Shown here piece after piece: positions 16,597 through 26,716 of a stretch of 64,000 bases of DNA. The DNA is from Raineyella antarctica. GTDB lineage: Bacteria > Actinomycetota > Actinomycetes > Propionibacteriales > Propionibacteriaceae. Location of the stretch: NCBI RefSeq assembly GCF_900092135.1, contig NZ_FMYF01000003.1:1-64000 (forward strand), written 5' to 3'. A program made the position numbers and the translations under genes. The notes below the pieces were generated by a model that was not told the DNA's origin, did not search any database, and saw nothing but the letters and a program-made list of their open reading frames with translations. How positions within the stretch are numbered: position 1 is the stretch's first letter; each line of letters starts with the position of its first letter.

Positions 16597-18603
16597 ATGA
16601 CAGTTGAGGAGACGCACGTCGCGCTGGACCTGACCGCCGTCGACGAGGGGATCCCGGCTCGCACCGATTTCTACCGGCACGTCAACGGCAGCTGGTTGGA
16701 CAGTGCGACGATCCCTGACGACAAGCCGCTGACCGGTGCCTTCAGCGACCTGCGCGACCGCTCCGAGGAAGCGGTCCGCGACCTGGTCACGGGCCTGGGC
16801 ACGCCGGCCCCCCACGAGGGCCCGCAGACCGACACCGATCGGATCGCCGGACTCTACGCCAGCTTCATGGACACCGAGACGATCGAGCGGCTCGGCGCCG
16901 CCCCGCTCGGGAGCGAGCTGGCCGCCGTCGAGGCGGTCGAGGACGTCGCCGGGCTGGTCAGCCTGCTCGGCGCCAACGCGCGCGGCGGCCTGGGGTCCCT
17001 GCTGTACGGCGGGGTCGACGCCGACCCCGGGGCCCCCGAGCAGTACGCGCTGTTCATCAGCCAGGGCGGCCTCGGCCTGCCCGACGAGGAGTACTACCGC
17101 CTCGAGCAGTACGCCGACATCCGCGCGGCGTACGTCGCCCACATGGAACGGATGTTCGCGCTGGCCGGTCTCGAGGATCCGGCCGGCCAGGCCGCGGCGG
17201 TGATGGCCCTGGAGACCGGGATCGCCGCCTGCCACTGGGACAAGGTGCGTCGACGGGACATGGTCGCCTCCTACAACCCGATCACCATCGACGAGCTGGT
17301 CCGGCGGGTCGGTGCGATCAACCCGGCCGTGGACCTGAGCCGCTGGTTCGAGGGACTGGGTGTCGACCTGGCCAAGGTCACCAAGGTGATCGAGTCCCAG
17401 CCGTCGTTCCTGGACGAGGTCGCCCCTCTGCTGGCCACCGACCGGCTCCCGCAGTGGCGCTCGTGGGCCCGCTGGCGCGTCCTCAACGGCACCGCCTCCT
17501 ACCTGTCGGACGACTTCGTGCTGGAGCACTTCGGCTTCTACGGCACGACGCTGTCCGGTACGCCGACGATCAAGCCGCGCTGGAAGCGGGGAGTCGGACT
17601 GGTCGAGGGCTGCGTCGGCGAGGCGGTGGGACGCCTGTACGTCGACGCGTACTTCCCCCCGGCTGCCAAGGAGCGGTGCGACGAACTCGTCGCCAATCTG
17701 CTGGAGGCCTACCGCCGCTCGATCAGCTCCCTGGAGTGGATGACGGAGGCCACCCGGACCGAGGCGCTGTCGAAGCTGGCGAAGTTCACCCCGAAGATCG
17801 GCTACCCGGGCAAGTGGATCGACTACTCCAAGCTGGAGATCCGCCCCGATGACCTGGTCGGCAACGTCCGGCGTACGGCCGAGTTCGACACCGACCGGGA
17901 CCTGGCGAAGGTCGGTGGCCCGATCGATCCCGACGAGTGGTTCATGACCCCGCAGACGGTCAACGCCTACTACCACCCGCTGCGCAACGAGATCGTCTTC
18001 CCCGCGGCGATCCTGCAGCCGCCGTTCTTCGACCCGGAGGCCGACGACGCGGTGAACTTCGGCGGCATCGGCGCGGTGATCGGCCACGAGATCGGCCATG
18101 GCTTCGACGACCAGGGCTCGACCGCCGACGGGGACGGGCGGCTGCGCAACTGGTGGACCGATGCGGATCGGACGGCCTTCGAGGAGCGTACGAAGGCCCT
18201 GATCGCCCAGTACGACGGACTGGTGCCCGAGGGTGCCGACGGGCAGTCGGTGAACGGTGCCCTGACCATCGGGGAGAACATCGGTGACCTCGGCGGCGCC
18301 TCGATCGCCTACGACGCGTGGCGGATCGCCCTGGCCTCCCCGGAGACCGGCGAGACGATCGAGCCCGAGCCCATCGACGGCCTGTCGGGGGCCCAGCGGT
18401 TCTTCATGAACTTCGCCCGGATCTGGCAGCAGAAGACCCGGCCCGAGACGGTCCGCCAGCGGCTCGCGACCGACCCGCACTCCCCCTCCGAGTTCCGGTG
18501 CAACCAGACGCTGAAGAACCTGGACGCCTTCCACGAGACGTTCGGCACCCAGGAGGGCGACGGCATGTGGCTGGCCCCGCAGGAGCGCGTCCACATCTGG
18601 TGA
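16597..18603 (+). CDS. M13 family zinc metallopeptidase (neprilysin/PepO-like)
   Basis: A 668-residue endopeptidase. The zinc site is HEIGHGFDDQGS (His, Glu, His), and the third zinc ligand and partner Asp lie in GENIGDLGG. The substrate-binding NAYY-type motif is VNAYYHPLRNEIVFPAAIL just before. The C terminus ends in VHIW, close to the Trp-ending tail typical of the family. No signal peptide or membrane helix is seen at the N terminus, so the enzyme should be cytoplasmic, like PepO. It probably degrades oligopeptides. It sits alone between a leaderless-type promoter and a strong terminator. Confidence 0.94.
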   Translation: MTVEETHVALDLTAVDEGIPARTDFYRHVNGSWLDSATIPDDKPLTGAFSDLRDRSEEAVRDLVTGLGTPAPHEGPQTDTDRIAGLYASFMDTETIERLGAAPLGSELAAVEAVEDVAGLVSLLGANARGGLGSLLYGGVDADPGAPEQYALFISQGGLGLPDEEYYRLEQYADIRAAYVAHMERMFALAGLEDPAGQAAAVMALETGIAACHWDKVRRRDMVASYNPITIDELVRRVGAINPAVDLSRWFEGLGVDLAKVTKVIESQPSFLDEVAPLLATDRLPQWRSWARWRVLNGTASYLSDDFVLEHFGFYGTTLSGTPTIKPRWKRGVGLVEGCVGEAVGRLYVDAYFPPAAKERCDELVANLLEAYRRSISSLEWMTEATRTEALSKLAKFTPKIGYPGKWIDYSKLEIRPDDLVGNVRRTAEFDTDRDLAKVGGPIDPDEWFMTPQTVNAYYHPLRNEIVFPAAILQPPFFDPEADDAVNFGGIGAVIGHEIGHGFDDQGSTADGDGRLRNWWTDADRTAFEERTKALIAQYDGLVPEGADGQSVNGALTIGENIGDLGGASIAYDAWRIALASPETGETIEPEPIDGLSGAQRFFMNFARIWQQKTRPETVRQRLATDPHSPSEFRCNQTLKNLDAFHETFGTQEGDGMWLAPQERVHIW

Positions 18604-18667
18604 CCCGGCGCGGCGGGCTCAGCACCCGGCCGGGTCCGTCGCGCATGGCCTGGGTCTAGCCACCGAC

Positions 18668-18705
18668 GAGGGGGGTCTCTGAGCGCGCGGTCAGAGACCC
18701 CCCTC
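18668..18705. terminator. Bidirectional terminator between the M13 peptidase and the nuo operon end
   Basis: Fifteen-base-pair perfect stem: GAGGGGGGTCTCTGA (18668-18682) with TCAGAGACCCCCCTC (18691-18705) and an eight-base loop. It lies between two convergent units, 64 bases after the M13 stop and 18 bases after the polyprenyl synthase stop, so it can serve both. Confidence 0.85.
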
Positions 18706-18723
18706 GGGTGGTTCAGGTACGGG

Positions 18724-19719
18724 TCAGGCGGAACGCGACACGACTGTGTCGCACAGCTCGGACAGCGCGTCGCGGGCCACGCCCTCGGGCAGTCCGACCA
18801 GGTGGCCGCGGGCCACCTCGGCGCGCCGGGCGACCTCCTGGCGGGCCCGGTCGATGACCGGGTGCGCCCGCAGCCGACCGAGGACGTCGGCCAGGACCTC
18901 GTCGTCGTCCAGGTCAGAGCGGATCGCAGCGAGCAGTTCGCGCGACTCCTCGTCCTCGTACTCGCCCAGCAGCAGCGTCGGAAGGGTGGAGACCCCCTCG
19001 CGCAGGTCGGTGCCGGGCTTCTTGCCGGTGGACTCCGAGGTCACGTCGATGATGTCGTCGCTGAGCTGGAAGACCAGTCCCAGCTCCTCGCCGTACTCGT
19101 CGAGCGCGCGGATCTGGTCGGCGTCGAGGCCGGCGATCATGCCGCCGAACATGGTCGAGGCAGCGATCAGCGAGCCGGTCTTGTCCGCGATCACGCCGAG
19201 GTAGGACTCCACCGGGTCCTGCCCCTCGGCGGGACCTATGGTCTCGGCGATCTGGCCCTGGACCAGCCGGGCGAACGTACGGGCCTGGAGCTGCACGAAC
19301 TCCACCCCCAGGTCGGCGACCAGGTCCGAGGCGCGGGCGAACAGGAAGTCGCCCACGAGGATCGCCACGGTGTTGTCCCACACGCTGTTGGCGCTCGGGG
19401 CACCGCGACGCAGGTCCGCCTCGTCCATCACGTCGTCGTGGTAGAGGCTCGCCACGTGGGTGAGCTCCATCACCAGTGCGGCCCGGGTGAGGTCCTCCTC
19501 CGACCGCGGCGTGCCGAGGGCGGATGCGAGCACGACGAGGAGCGGTCGGAACCGCTTCCCGCCGGCCGCGATCACGTGGCGGGCCGCCTCGGTGACGAAC
19601 GGCATCCTGCCGGTGGCCGCCTCGGCCAGGGCTGACTCGATGACCTCGAGCCGCTCGCGGACGTACGCCTCGAAGGCGTCGCTGGTCTGGGGCGCTGGGG
19701 ATGGGCTCACAAGCGTCAC
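18724..19719 (-). CDS. Polyprenyl diphosphate synthase (menaquinone side chain)
   Basis: A 331-residue trans-prenyltransferase that condenses isopentenyl diphosphate units into the long tail used for menaquinone. The first Asp-rich motif is YHDDVMDEADLRRG and the second is QLSDDIIDVTSES; GGKRFRPLLVVLAS lies near the N terminus. Chain length cannot be read with confidence. GTG 19719 overlaps the nuoN stop as GTGA, the same four-base coupling seen through the nuo operon, so I keep this start although a later GTG at 19710 is possible. It is the last gene of the nuo unit. Heptaprenyl and octaprenyl synthases (HepT/IspB) are the nearest families. Confidence 0.92.
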   Translation of the reverse strand: MTLVSPSPAPQTSDAFEAYVRERLEVIESALAEAATGRMPFVTEAARHVIAAGGKRFRPLLVVLASALGTPRSEEDLTRAALVMELTHVASLYHDDVMDEADLRRGAPSANSVWDNTVAILVGDFLFARASDLVADLGVEFVQLQARTFARLVQGQIAETIGPAEGQDPVESYLGVIADKTGSLIAASTMFGGMIAGLDADQIRALDEYGEELGLVFQLSDDIIDVTSESTGKKPGTDLREGVSTLPTLLLGEYEDEESRELLAAIRSDLDDDEVLADVLGRLRAHPVIDRARQEVARRAEVARGHLVGLPEGVARDALSELCDTVVSRSA

Positions 19720-21296
19720 ATCATACCCAGACGGAGGAACTCACCGGCATTCTGGAAGAACGTCATCGCCGGGCCAGGGATGATGCCCAGCACGATGGTT
19801 CCGACCAGGCCGAGGACGACCACGATCAGCGTCGCGGCGGAGGTGTCGATCACTTCCGGCCCCTCTACCGGCTCGCGGAAGAACATCACCGCGATCACGC
19901 GCAGGTAGTAGACCGCCGCCACCAGGCTCAGCAGCACACCGACGAGGGCCAGCCAGCCCCAGCCGCCCTGGAACGCCGCGGCGAAGACCGCCCACTTGCC
20001 CATGAAGCCAGCGGTCAGCGGGATGCCGGCGAAGCTGAGCATGAACACCGCCATCACCACGCCGAAGACCGGGTTCTTCCGACCGATGCCGGCCCAGCCG
20101 GACAGCTGGGTGACCTCGGCGCCGTTGTCGCGGACCATCGTCACCATCGCGAAGGCGGGGATCGTCGCCACGCCGTACGTCAGCAAGTAGAACGACACCG
20201 CAGACACCGAGGTGAACCCGTGGACGTTGTTGGCGACCTGCGCCGCACCCGCGATCGCGACCAGGATGTAGCCGGCGTGGGTGATCGAGGAGTACGCCAG
20301 CAGGCGCTTGACGTCGGTCTGCGCCAGGCCGATCACGGCGCCGACGACCATGGTGAGGATCGCGGCGACCGCCAGCACCGGCTGCCAGTTCCAGCGCTCG
20401 GCGCCCAGTGCGACGTACAGGACGCGCATCAGGCCGCCGACGGCGGCGATCTTGGTGCAGACCGCCATGAAGGCGGTGACCGGGGTCGGGGCACCGGTGT
20501 AGACGTCCGGCACCCAGTTGTGGAACGGGGCGATGCCGACCTTGAACAGCAGCCCGACGAGCATCATCAGCAGGCCCGCGATGAGCACGGACTCGGAGAG
20601 GGAGCTGGCCCCGACCATCGAGTCGATCACCGACAGGTGGAAGGAACCGGCGTAGGCGAAGACCAGGGCGATGCCGAACAGGAAGAACGCCGAGGCGAAC
20701 GCCCCGAGCAGGAAGTACTTCAGCGCGGCCTCCTGGCTCAGCAGGCGACGGCGACGCGCCAGCCCGGAGAGCAGGTAGAGCGGCAGCGACATGATCTCCA
20801 GCGCGACGAACATCATCACCAGGTCGTTCGAGGCCAGGAACAGCATCATGCCGGTGACCGAGAACAGCAGCAGGGTGAAGACCTCGGAGTGCTCTAGCCG
20901 GGCATCGCCGGCGGAACGCTCCTCCTGCGACCCGGGGATGGCCGCACCGGAGGGCGTGAAGGCGCTGACGCCGCCGTAGACCTCGCGCTCGGCCATCAAC
21001 AGGACCGAGAGTGCCGCGAAGAGCAGCAGCAGCATCCACAGACCGAGGGCCGGCAGGTCAACCATCACCATGGCGGTCTGGTCCTTGGCGAGGGAACCGG
21101 GCGACCCGCGCCACATCACCAGGGCCGACACGAGGGCCGCGATGAGCACGACCAGGGACAGCACGACCTGGGTCCCCCAGCGCAGGCGCTGGGGCAGGAC
21201 AGCCTCGGCGAGCAGGCTGAGGGAGGCCCCCAGGAAGACGATGACGACCGGGAGGATGGCGGTCAGCAACCCCGCATAGTCGGTGGTGAGGTTCAT
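19716..21296 (-). CDS. nuoN: NADH-quinone oxidoreductase subunit N
   Basis: A 526-residue antiporter-like membrane subunit of complex I, part of the proton-pumping arm with NuoL and NuoM. About 14 hydrophobic helices are visible. The proton-path segments include VALEIMSLPLYLLSG (Glu), LLFKVGIAPFHNWVPDVYTG (Lys, His) and LLAYSSITHAGYILVAIA. It is about 40 residues longer than E. coli NuoN. Its start shares one base with the nuoM stop, and its stop overlaps the polyprenyl synthase start. Confidence 0.96.
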   Translation of the reverse strand: MNLTTDYAGLLTAILPVVIVFLGASLSLLAEAVLPQRLRWGTQVVLSLVVLIAALVSALVMWRGSPGSLAKDQTAMVMVDLPALGLWMLLLLFAALSVLLMAEREVYGGVSAFTPSGAAIPGSQEERSAGDARLEHSEVFTLLLFSVTGMMLFLASNDLVMMFVALEIMSLPLYLLSGLARRRRLLSQEAALKYFLLGAFASAFFLFGIALVFAYAGSFHLSVIDSMVGASSLSESVLIAGLLMMLVGLLFKVGIAPFHNWVPDVYTGAPTPVTAFMAVCTKIAAVGGLMRVLYVALGAERWNWQPVLAVAAILTMVVGAVIGLAQTDVKRLLAYSSITHAGYILVAIAGAAQVANNVHGFTSVSAVSFYLLTYGVATIPAFAMVTMVRDNGAEVTQLSGWAGIGRKNPVFGVVMAVFMLSFAGIPLTAGFMGKWAVFAAAFQGGWGWLALVGVLLSLVAAVYYLRVIAVMFFREPVEGPEVIDTSAATLIVVVLGLVGTIVLGIIPGPAMTFFQNAGEFLRLGMM

Positions 21297-22840
21297 CAGT
21301 TCTGTCCCTCCGGGATCTGCGGCTTGGGGTCGGTCACCCCGTGCGCCTGCAGGGCTGCGACGGCCTGGGCCCCGACGGGCTCAGCCAACTGCAGTGCAGG
21401 GCGCGGGAAGAAGCCGAGGACGAGGATGATCGCGACCAGCGGGACCACTGCGAGGCGCTCGCGTGACGTCAGGTCGGCGTGCACGGTCCGGGCGACCTGC
21501 TCGGTGACCGGGCCGGTCATCGTCCGCTGGTAGACGTTCATCACGTAGACCGCGGACAGCAGCAGGGCGATGGTGCCCACTCCGGCGATCCACGGGTGGC
21601 CGGCGAACGTGCCCGCCAGCACCATGAACTCCGAGACGAAGCTCGACAGGCCGGGAAGGCCCAGCGCCGAGAGGCCGGAGACCAGCAGGAACCCCGCCAT
21701 CACGGGGGCGACCTTCTGGACACCGCCGAAGGCGGCGATGTCAGCCGAGCCGCGCCGCTTGACCATGTACCCCACGACGAGGAAGAGGGCTGCGGTGGAC
21801 AGTCCGTGGTTGAACATGTAGAACACCGATCCGGCGATGCCGGTCGAGGTCAGCGCGAAGATACCCATCACCATGAAGCCGAAGTGGCTCACCGAGGTGA
21901 AGGCGACGAAGCGCATCAGGTTGCGCTGGCCGATCGCGGCGACGGCGCCGTAGACCACCGAGACCAGGGCGAGCACCAGGACCAGCGGGGTGGCCCACAG
22001 GCTCGCCTCGGGGAACAGCCCCAGGCAGAACCGCAGCATCCCGAAGGTGCCGATCTTGTCGAGCACCGAGACCATCAGGGTGGCGGCCCCCGGGGAGGCC
22101 TCCTCGGCCGCGTCGGCCAGCCAGGTGTGGACCGGCACCATCGGGGCCTTGACGGCGAACGCGATGAAGAAGCCGGCGAAGAGCCACTTGCCCAACGGGT
22201 TGGCGAACAGTCCGGCGGCCGCCGCCCCCTGCAGCGACTGCAGCGAGTAGGTCGGGTTGCCCAGGCCGGAGGTGACGGCGTAGATGCCGATCACCGAGAC
22301 GAGCATGACCAGGCCGCCGGCGAGGGAGAAGAGCAGGAACTTCATCGCCGCGCCGCTGCGCTTGGCCGCGCCGAATCCCCCGATGAGGAAGAACATCGGG
22401 ATCAGGGTGGCCTCGAAGAACAGGTAGAACAGCAGCACGTCCGTGGCCATGAAGACGTACAGGCCCAGACCCTCCAGCAGCAGGGTCAGACCGAAGAAGG
22501 TCTGGGACGTCCAGCGCCCGCCGGTGGTGTCGGGATCGTCCCAGGTCGCCAGCATGACGACCGGTACGAGGATGGTGGTGAGCAGGACCATCAGCAGGCC
22601 CATGCCGTCCACGCCCAGCGAGTACGAGGCCCCGATGGCGGGGATCCAGGACTGCTGTTCGATGAACTGCATGCCCGCGCCCGGATCGAAGGCGATCGCC
22701 ACGACGATCGACACCGCCAGGGTGAGCAGGGCGAAGGCGAGGCCGACGGTGCGGGCCCTCGGACCCTTGATGAAGACCAGTGCCAGGGCACCGATCAGGG
22801 GCAGCACCGCGAGCACGGTGAGCCAGGGGAACGTCGTCAT
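21296..22840 (-). CDS. nuoM: NADH-quinone oxidoreductase subunit M
   Basis: A 514-residue antiporter-like subunit of the complex I membrane arm. Visible are FYLFFEATLIPMFFLIGGFG (key Glu), FIAFAVKAPMVPVHTWLADAA (Lys and His of the broken helix), and LMRFVAFTSVSHFGFMVMG. It moves protons during NADH-menaquinone electron transfer. It starts 16 bases after the nuoL stop, which is one of the few non-overlapping junctions in the operon. Confidence 0.96.
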   Translation of the reverse strand: MTTFPWLTVLAVLPLIGALALVFIKGPRARTVGLAFALLTLAVSIVVAIAFDPGAGMQFIEQQSWIPAIGASYSLGVDGMGLLMVLLTTILVPVVMLATWDDPDTTGGRWTSQTFFGLTLLLEGLGLYVFMATDVLLFYLFFEATLIPMFFLIGGFGAAKRSGAAMKFLLFSLAGGLVMLVSVIGIYAVTSGLGNPTYSLQSLQGAAAAGLFANPLGKWLFAGFFIAFAVKAPMVPVHTWLADAAEEASPGAATLMVSVLDKIGTFGMLRFCLGLFPEASLWATPLVLVLALVSVVYGAVAAIGQRNLMRFVAFTSVSHFGFMVMGIFALTSTGIAGSVFYMFNHGLSTAALFLVVGYMVKRRGSADIAAFGGVQKVAPVMAGFLLVSGLSALGLPGLSSFVSEFMVLAGTFAGHPWIAGVGTIALLLSAVYVMNVYQRTMTGPVTEQVARTVHADLTSRERLAVVPLVAIILVLGFFPRPALQLAEPVGAQAVAALQAHGVTDPKPQIPEGQN

Positions 22841-22856
22841 CTGTTTCTTCCTCCCG

Positions 22857-24764
22857 TCAGGCCAGACGGCCCAGGATCAGCACGACGCCGATGAGGACGG
22901 AACCCGCCACCATCGTCAGCGCATACGAACGGACATAGCCGGTCTCGCCCCGCTTGAAGAGCTGGCCGAGCTGCCCGAAGGCGGTCCCGGTGCCGTTCGC
23001 GACAGCATCGATGGCGTGGTCGTCAACGGCCTGCACCGCGGTCACCACGCCGTTGCCGGTGTTGGTGAAGGCAGCCAGGTTGAAGGCGTCCCCGTACAGG
23101 TCATTGCGGCCGATCTGCGTCATCAGCGACACGTTCATCGGCGCGACGTCCGGGACGTCCTCGCGGTACAGCCACCAGCCGAGGGCGACGCCCAAGGCCA
23201 CGACGGCCATGGTCAGCCCGCCGATCGCGGTGATGTGGAGCAGCCCGGTGGTTTCGACCTCACCGTTGACGGCGGGCGCGAGCCAGCCGCCGATCCAGTT
23301 GTTCATCAGCAGGCCACCGATGACCGAGAGGATCGCCAGCACCGCGAGCGGTATCCACATCACGGCGGGCGACTCGTGCGGGTGCTGCTCCTCGCGCCAG
23401 CGCTTCTCGCCGAAGAACGTCATCATCATCAGGCGCGTCATGTAGAAGCCGGTGACACCGGCGCCCAGCAGGGCGAGCACGCCGACCACGATGTTGTGCT
23501 GGAAGGCGGCCTCGATGATGTGGTCCTTGGAGTAGAAGCCGGCGAAGAACGGGAACCCGATGATGGCCAGGTAGCCCATCGCGAAGGTCAGGAACGTCAG
23601 CCGCATCGGACGGGCCAGGGCCCCGTAGTGGCGCATGTCCACGTCGTCGTTCATCGCGTGCATCACCGAGCCTGCGCCGAGGAACATGTTGGCCTTGAAG
23701 AAGCCGTGCGTGAGCAGGTGGAAGATCGCAAAGGCGTAGCCCACCGGACCGATACCGGCGGCGAGCATCATGTAGCCGATCTGCGACATGGTCGAGCCGG
23801 CGAGCACCTTCTTGATGTCGTCCTTCGCCGAACCGATCCAGGCACCGGCGAGGAGCGTGACGGTGCCGACGATGACCACCAGGGTCGAGGCGACCTCGGA
23901 CATGGCGTAGACCTCGCCGGACCGGACGACCAGGTAGACACCGGCGGTGACCATCGTGGCCGCGTGGATCAGGGCGGACACCGGGGTCGGGCCCTCCATG
24001 GCGTCCAGCAGCCAGGCCTGCAGCGGGACCTGGGCGGACTTGGCGCAGGCGCCGATCAGCAGCAGGATCCCCAGGAGCGTGGCGACCGTCGAGGTCATCT
24101 TCGGGGCGCCGGCGTTGACCACGTCGAAGGACGTGGAGCCGAACAGGGCCAGCATCAGGATCAGGGCGATCGACATCGCGACGTCACCGACGCGGTTCAT
24201 CACGAACGCCTTCTTCGCTGCCCTGGCCGCGCTGGGCCGCTCCTGCCAGAAGCCGATCAGCAGGTACGAGGACAGGCCGACGCCTTCCCAGCCGAGGAAC
24301 AGCAGCAGGTAGTTGTCGGCCAGGACCAGGATCAGCATCGCCGTGATGAACAGGTTCAGGAAGGCGAAGAACTTGCGCCGGTTCGGGTCGTGGGCCATGT
24401 AGCCGATCGAGTAGACGTGGATCAGCGAACCGACCCCCGTGATCAGCATCGCGAACAGGATCGACAGCTGGTCGATCCGCAACCCGAAGGAGGCGGTCCA
24501 CATGCTGGTGGTGATCCAGTCGTAGAGCGGCGCGCTGACGACACGCTCGCCGGTCGGGCGCAGCAGCATCTCGGCGAACAGGCAGACGGCGATCGCGAAG
24601 GACCAGATCGGCATCAGGGTGGCGAACAGGTGCCCCCAGCGGTTGGAGGCCTTGCCCAGTACGAGGAGCAGCAGGGCGCCCAGTGCGGGCGCGGCGATCA
24701 TCGTCCACCCCCAGGTGAACATCCCTTGCGCGGGCACCGCGGAGGCCAGTTCAAGCGGAATCAT
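22857..24764 (-). CDS. nuoL: NADH-quinone oxidoreductase subunit L
   Basis: A 635-residue terminal antiporter-like subunit of complex I, with the long C-terminal lateral helix that clamps NuoM and NuoN. Seen are LLLFLGWEGVGLSSYLLIGF, CAKSAQVPLQAWLLDAMEGPT (Lys), HAATMVTAGVYLVVRSGEV, and MSQIGYMMLAAGIG. The C-terminal region from about residue 500 holds the amphipathic helix. It starts 10 bases after the nuoK stop. Confidence 0.96.
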   Translation of the reverse strand: MIPLELASAVPAQGMFTWGWTMIAAPALGALLLLVLGKASNRWGHLFATLMPIWSFAIAVCLFAEMLLRPTGERVVSAPLYDWITTSMWTASFGLRIDQLSILFAMLITGVGSLIHVYSIGYMAHDPNRRKFFAFLNLFITAMLILVLADNYLLLFLGWEGVGLSSYLLIGFWQERPSAARAAKKAFVMNRVGDVAMSIALILMLALFGSTSFDVVNAGAPKMTSTVATLLGILLLIGACAKSAQVPLQAWLLDAMEGPTPVSALIHAATMVTAGVYLVVRSGEVYAMSEVASTLVVIVGTVTLLAGAWIGSAKDDIKKVLAGSTMSQIGYMMLAAGIGPVGYAFAIFHLLTHGFFKANMFLGAGSVMHAMNDDVDMRHYGALARPMRLTFLTFAMGYLAIIGFPFFAGFYSKDHIIEAAFQHNIVVGVLALLGAGVTGFYMTRLMMMTFFGEKRWREEQHPHESPAVMWIPLAVLAILSVIGGLLMNNWIGGWLAPAVNGEVETTGLLHITAIGGLTMAVVALGVALGWWLYREDVPDVAPMNVSLMTQIGRNDLYGDAFNLAAFTNTGNGVVTAVQAVDDHAIDAVANGTGTAFGQLGQLFKRGETGYVRSYALTMVAGSVLIGVVLILGRLA

Positions 24765-24774
24765 CGGGCGCCCC

Positions 24775-25074
24775 TCAGAACTTCAGCAGGTTGGCATCGT
24801 CGACCGAGGTCGACCGACGCGTACGGAAAATGGCCACGATGATCGCGAGTCCCACGACGACCTCACAGGCGGCGACGACCATCACGAAGAGCGCGCCGAT
24901 CTGGCCGTCCAATACCCCCCAGTAGTTGGAGAAGGTGATCAGCAGCAGGTTGGCGGCGTTCAGCATCAGCTCGACCGACATGAAGGCGACGATCGCGTTC
25001 CGCCGCAGCATCACCCCCGAGGCGCCGATGATGAACAGCATCGCCGCCAGGATGATGTAGTGGTTCGGGGTCAT
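24775..25074 (-). CDS. nuoK: NADH-quinone oxidoreductase subunit K
   Basis: A 99-residue three-helix subunit of the complex I membrane arm. The conserved membrane Glu lie in [16 protein letters not shown] and in [18 protein letters not shown], with the usual spacing. The start overlaps the nuoJ stop by four bases. The length and motif order match the family. Confidence 0.96.
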   Translation of the reverse strand: MTPNHYIILAAMLFIIGASGVMLRRNAIVAFMSVELMLNAANLLLITFSNYWGVLDGQIGALFVMVVAACEVVVGLAIIVAIFRTRRSTSVDDANLLKF

Positions 25075-25970
25075 CGCTCCTCATCTCCCTTGTGGGCAAG
25101 GTCCTCGGGATCCTTCACACCGGTGCTGCCCTGCGGCAGCTGGGCGCGGGTGGCACGGGCCTCGTCGATGGTGCGTCCGCCGACCGCGTCGGTCGCGTCC
25201 GGGTCGATGGCGGCGAGGGTCTCGCGGGTCGCGTCGGCCAGGTGCTCGCCCTGCAGCATGACGCCACGGGCCTTGAGCGTGCGCGAGACCGACGGCTCGG
25301 CGACCGAGCCGTCCGGCAGCAGTGCCGGGGCATCGATGCTGTTGTGCCGGGCGAAGACGCCCGAACCGGGCAGGCCGCCGGGGTGGGCGCCCGTGCGGGC
25401 GTACTCCTTCATGCGGTCACGAGCGATGTCCGCCTGGGTCCGCCGCGGGGTCGTACGCTGGCGGTTGGCCAGCACCATCGCCCCGATGGTGGCGATCAGC
25501 AGCAGCGCGGCGGCAGCCTCGAACACGAGCACGTACCGGTTGAACAGCAACCAGGCGATGCCCTGGACGTTGCCACTGGCGTTCGGCTCCGCGAGGCCCT
25601 TCCCGGGATCGGTCCCGGCCGAACCGATGCCGGCGATGAGCATCACCGCCAGGGCGAGTACCGCCAGGCCGACCAGCACGCGCTGGTGCTTGATCGTCTC
25701 TACGATGGAGTCCGAGGAGCTCACGCCGACCAGCATGATGACGAACAGGAACAGCATCATGACCGCGCCGGTGTAGACGATGATCTGCACGGCGAACAGG
25801 AACGGCGCGTCCAGGGCGGCGTACTGCACGGCGAGTCCGACCATCACGAAGGCCGTGAAGAGGGCGGAGTGGACCGGCCTGCGCGACAACACCAGCCCCA
25901 GCGCGGCCAGGACCATCAGCGGTGCGAACAGCCAGAAGGCCAGTTCCGACCCGAGTGCGAGGGGGATCAT
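25071..25970 (-). CDS. nuoJ: NADH-quinone oxidoreductase subunit J, with long C-terminal tail
   Basis: A 299-residue subunit of the membrane arm. The first 180 or so residues carry five helices and the typical [20 protein letters not shown] and [20 protein letters not shown] segments (pi-bulge helix). The rest, from about 185, is a hydrophilic tail absent from E. coli NuoJ (184 residues). Extended tails are seen in other actinobacterial NuoJ proteins; its role is unknown. It overlaps nuoI and nuoK by four bases each. Confidence 0.95.
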   Translation of the reverse strand: MIPLALGSELAFWLFAPLMVLAALGLVLSRRPVHSALFTAFVMVGLAVQYAALDAPFLFAVQIIVYTGAVMMLFLFVIMLVGVSSSDSIVETIKHQRVLVGLAVLALAVMLIAGIGSAGTDPGKGLAEPNASGNVQGIAWLLFNRYVLVFEAAAALLLIATIGAMVLANRQRTTPRRTQADIARDRMKEYARTGAHPGGLPGSGVFARHNSIDAPALLPDGSVAEPSVSRTLKARGVMLQGEHLADATRETLAAIDPDATDAVGGRTIDEARATRAQLPQGSTGVKDPEDLAHKGDEER

Positions 25971-26716
25971 CGTTCGGCTCCCTTGTCCGTCGTCGACGCG
26001 CCGTCTGCCGGGCCGAGGGCCCGGGAGTCGTCCCCGGCCTCGAGTGCGTGCTCGGACGGCATGGAGTAGTCCGGGTGGAACTGCTTGCGCATCTCCTTGC
26101 GCACCTCGGATCCGGAACGGATCCAGGGGGTGCCGACCGGGCGCTGCTGGGACTCGTCCACGTGGGTGTCCTGGTGCCCCTCGGGCATCCGGGTGTCGGG
26201 CAGGCCCGTGTCGGGCAGGCCCAGGAAGTAGGTCTTCTCGTCGTCACCGAGACGGCGCGGGTGGGGCGGCTGCTCCATCCCCGGCTGCAGCGGCGCCAGC
26301 AGGCGGTCCTTCTCCCAGATCATCGCCTCGCGAGAGGTGTCGGCGATCTCGAAGTCGTTCAGCATGGTCAGCGCCCGGGTCGGGCAGGCCTCGATGCAGA
26401 AGCCGCACAGGATGCACCGCAGGTAGTTGATCTGGTAGACGCGGCCGTAGCGCTCCCCCGGGGAGTAGCGCTCCTCCTCGGTGTTGTCCGCGCCCTCGAC
26501 GTAGATCGCGTCGGCGGGGCAGGCCCAGGCGCACAGCTCGCAGCCGACGCACTTCTCCAGTCCGTCCGGCCAGCGATTGAGCTGGTGCCGCCCGTGGTAG
26601 CGCGGCATCACCATCGCCGGCCGCTCGGGGTACATGCGCGTCTGGTCACCCTTGACCTGTGTCTTGCGGAACAGGGTGCTGAACGTCACCCCGAAGCCTG
26701 CAACAGGATTCACCAT
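25967..26716 (-). CDS. nuoI: NADH-quinone oxidoreductase subunit I, with C-terminal extension
   Basis: A 249-residue peripheral-arm subunit carrying clusters N6a and N6b. The two four-Cys motifs are [12 protein letters not shown] and [12 protein letters not shown], preceded by the membrane-facing [18 protein letters not shown]. The core ends near residue 150; about 90 residues of polar, charged sequence follow. Its start shares one base with the nuoH stop. A second, shorter NuoI-like protein is encoded at 7658-7981. Confidence 0.96.
   Translation of the reverse strand: MVNPVAGFGVTFSTLFRKTQVKGDQTRMYPERPAMVMPRYHGRHQLNRWPDGLEKCVGCELCAWACPADAIYVEGADNTEEERYSPGERYGRVYQINYLRCILCGFCIEACPTRALTMLNDFEIADTSREAMIWEKDRLLAPLQPGMEQPPHPRRLGDDEKTYFLGLPDTGLPDTRMPEGHQDTHVDESQQRPVGTPWIRSGSEVRKEMRKQFHPDYSMPSEHALEAGDDSRALGPADGASTTDKGAER

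Noticed and set aside
15685-18594. 969-codon minus-strand frame opposite the ClC and M13 genes
   Set aside because: Antisense to two well-supported genes, biased composition, no recognisable domain.
22443-24842. 799-codon plus-strand frame opposite nuoL
   Set aside because: His/Asp/Gly/Gln-rich shadow of nuoL and neighbours, no domain.
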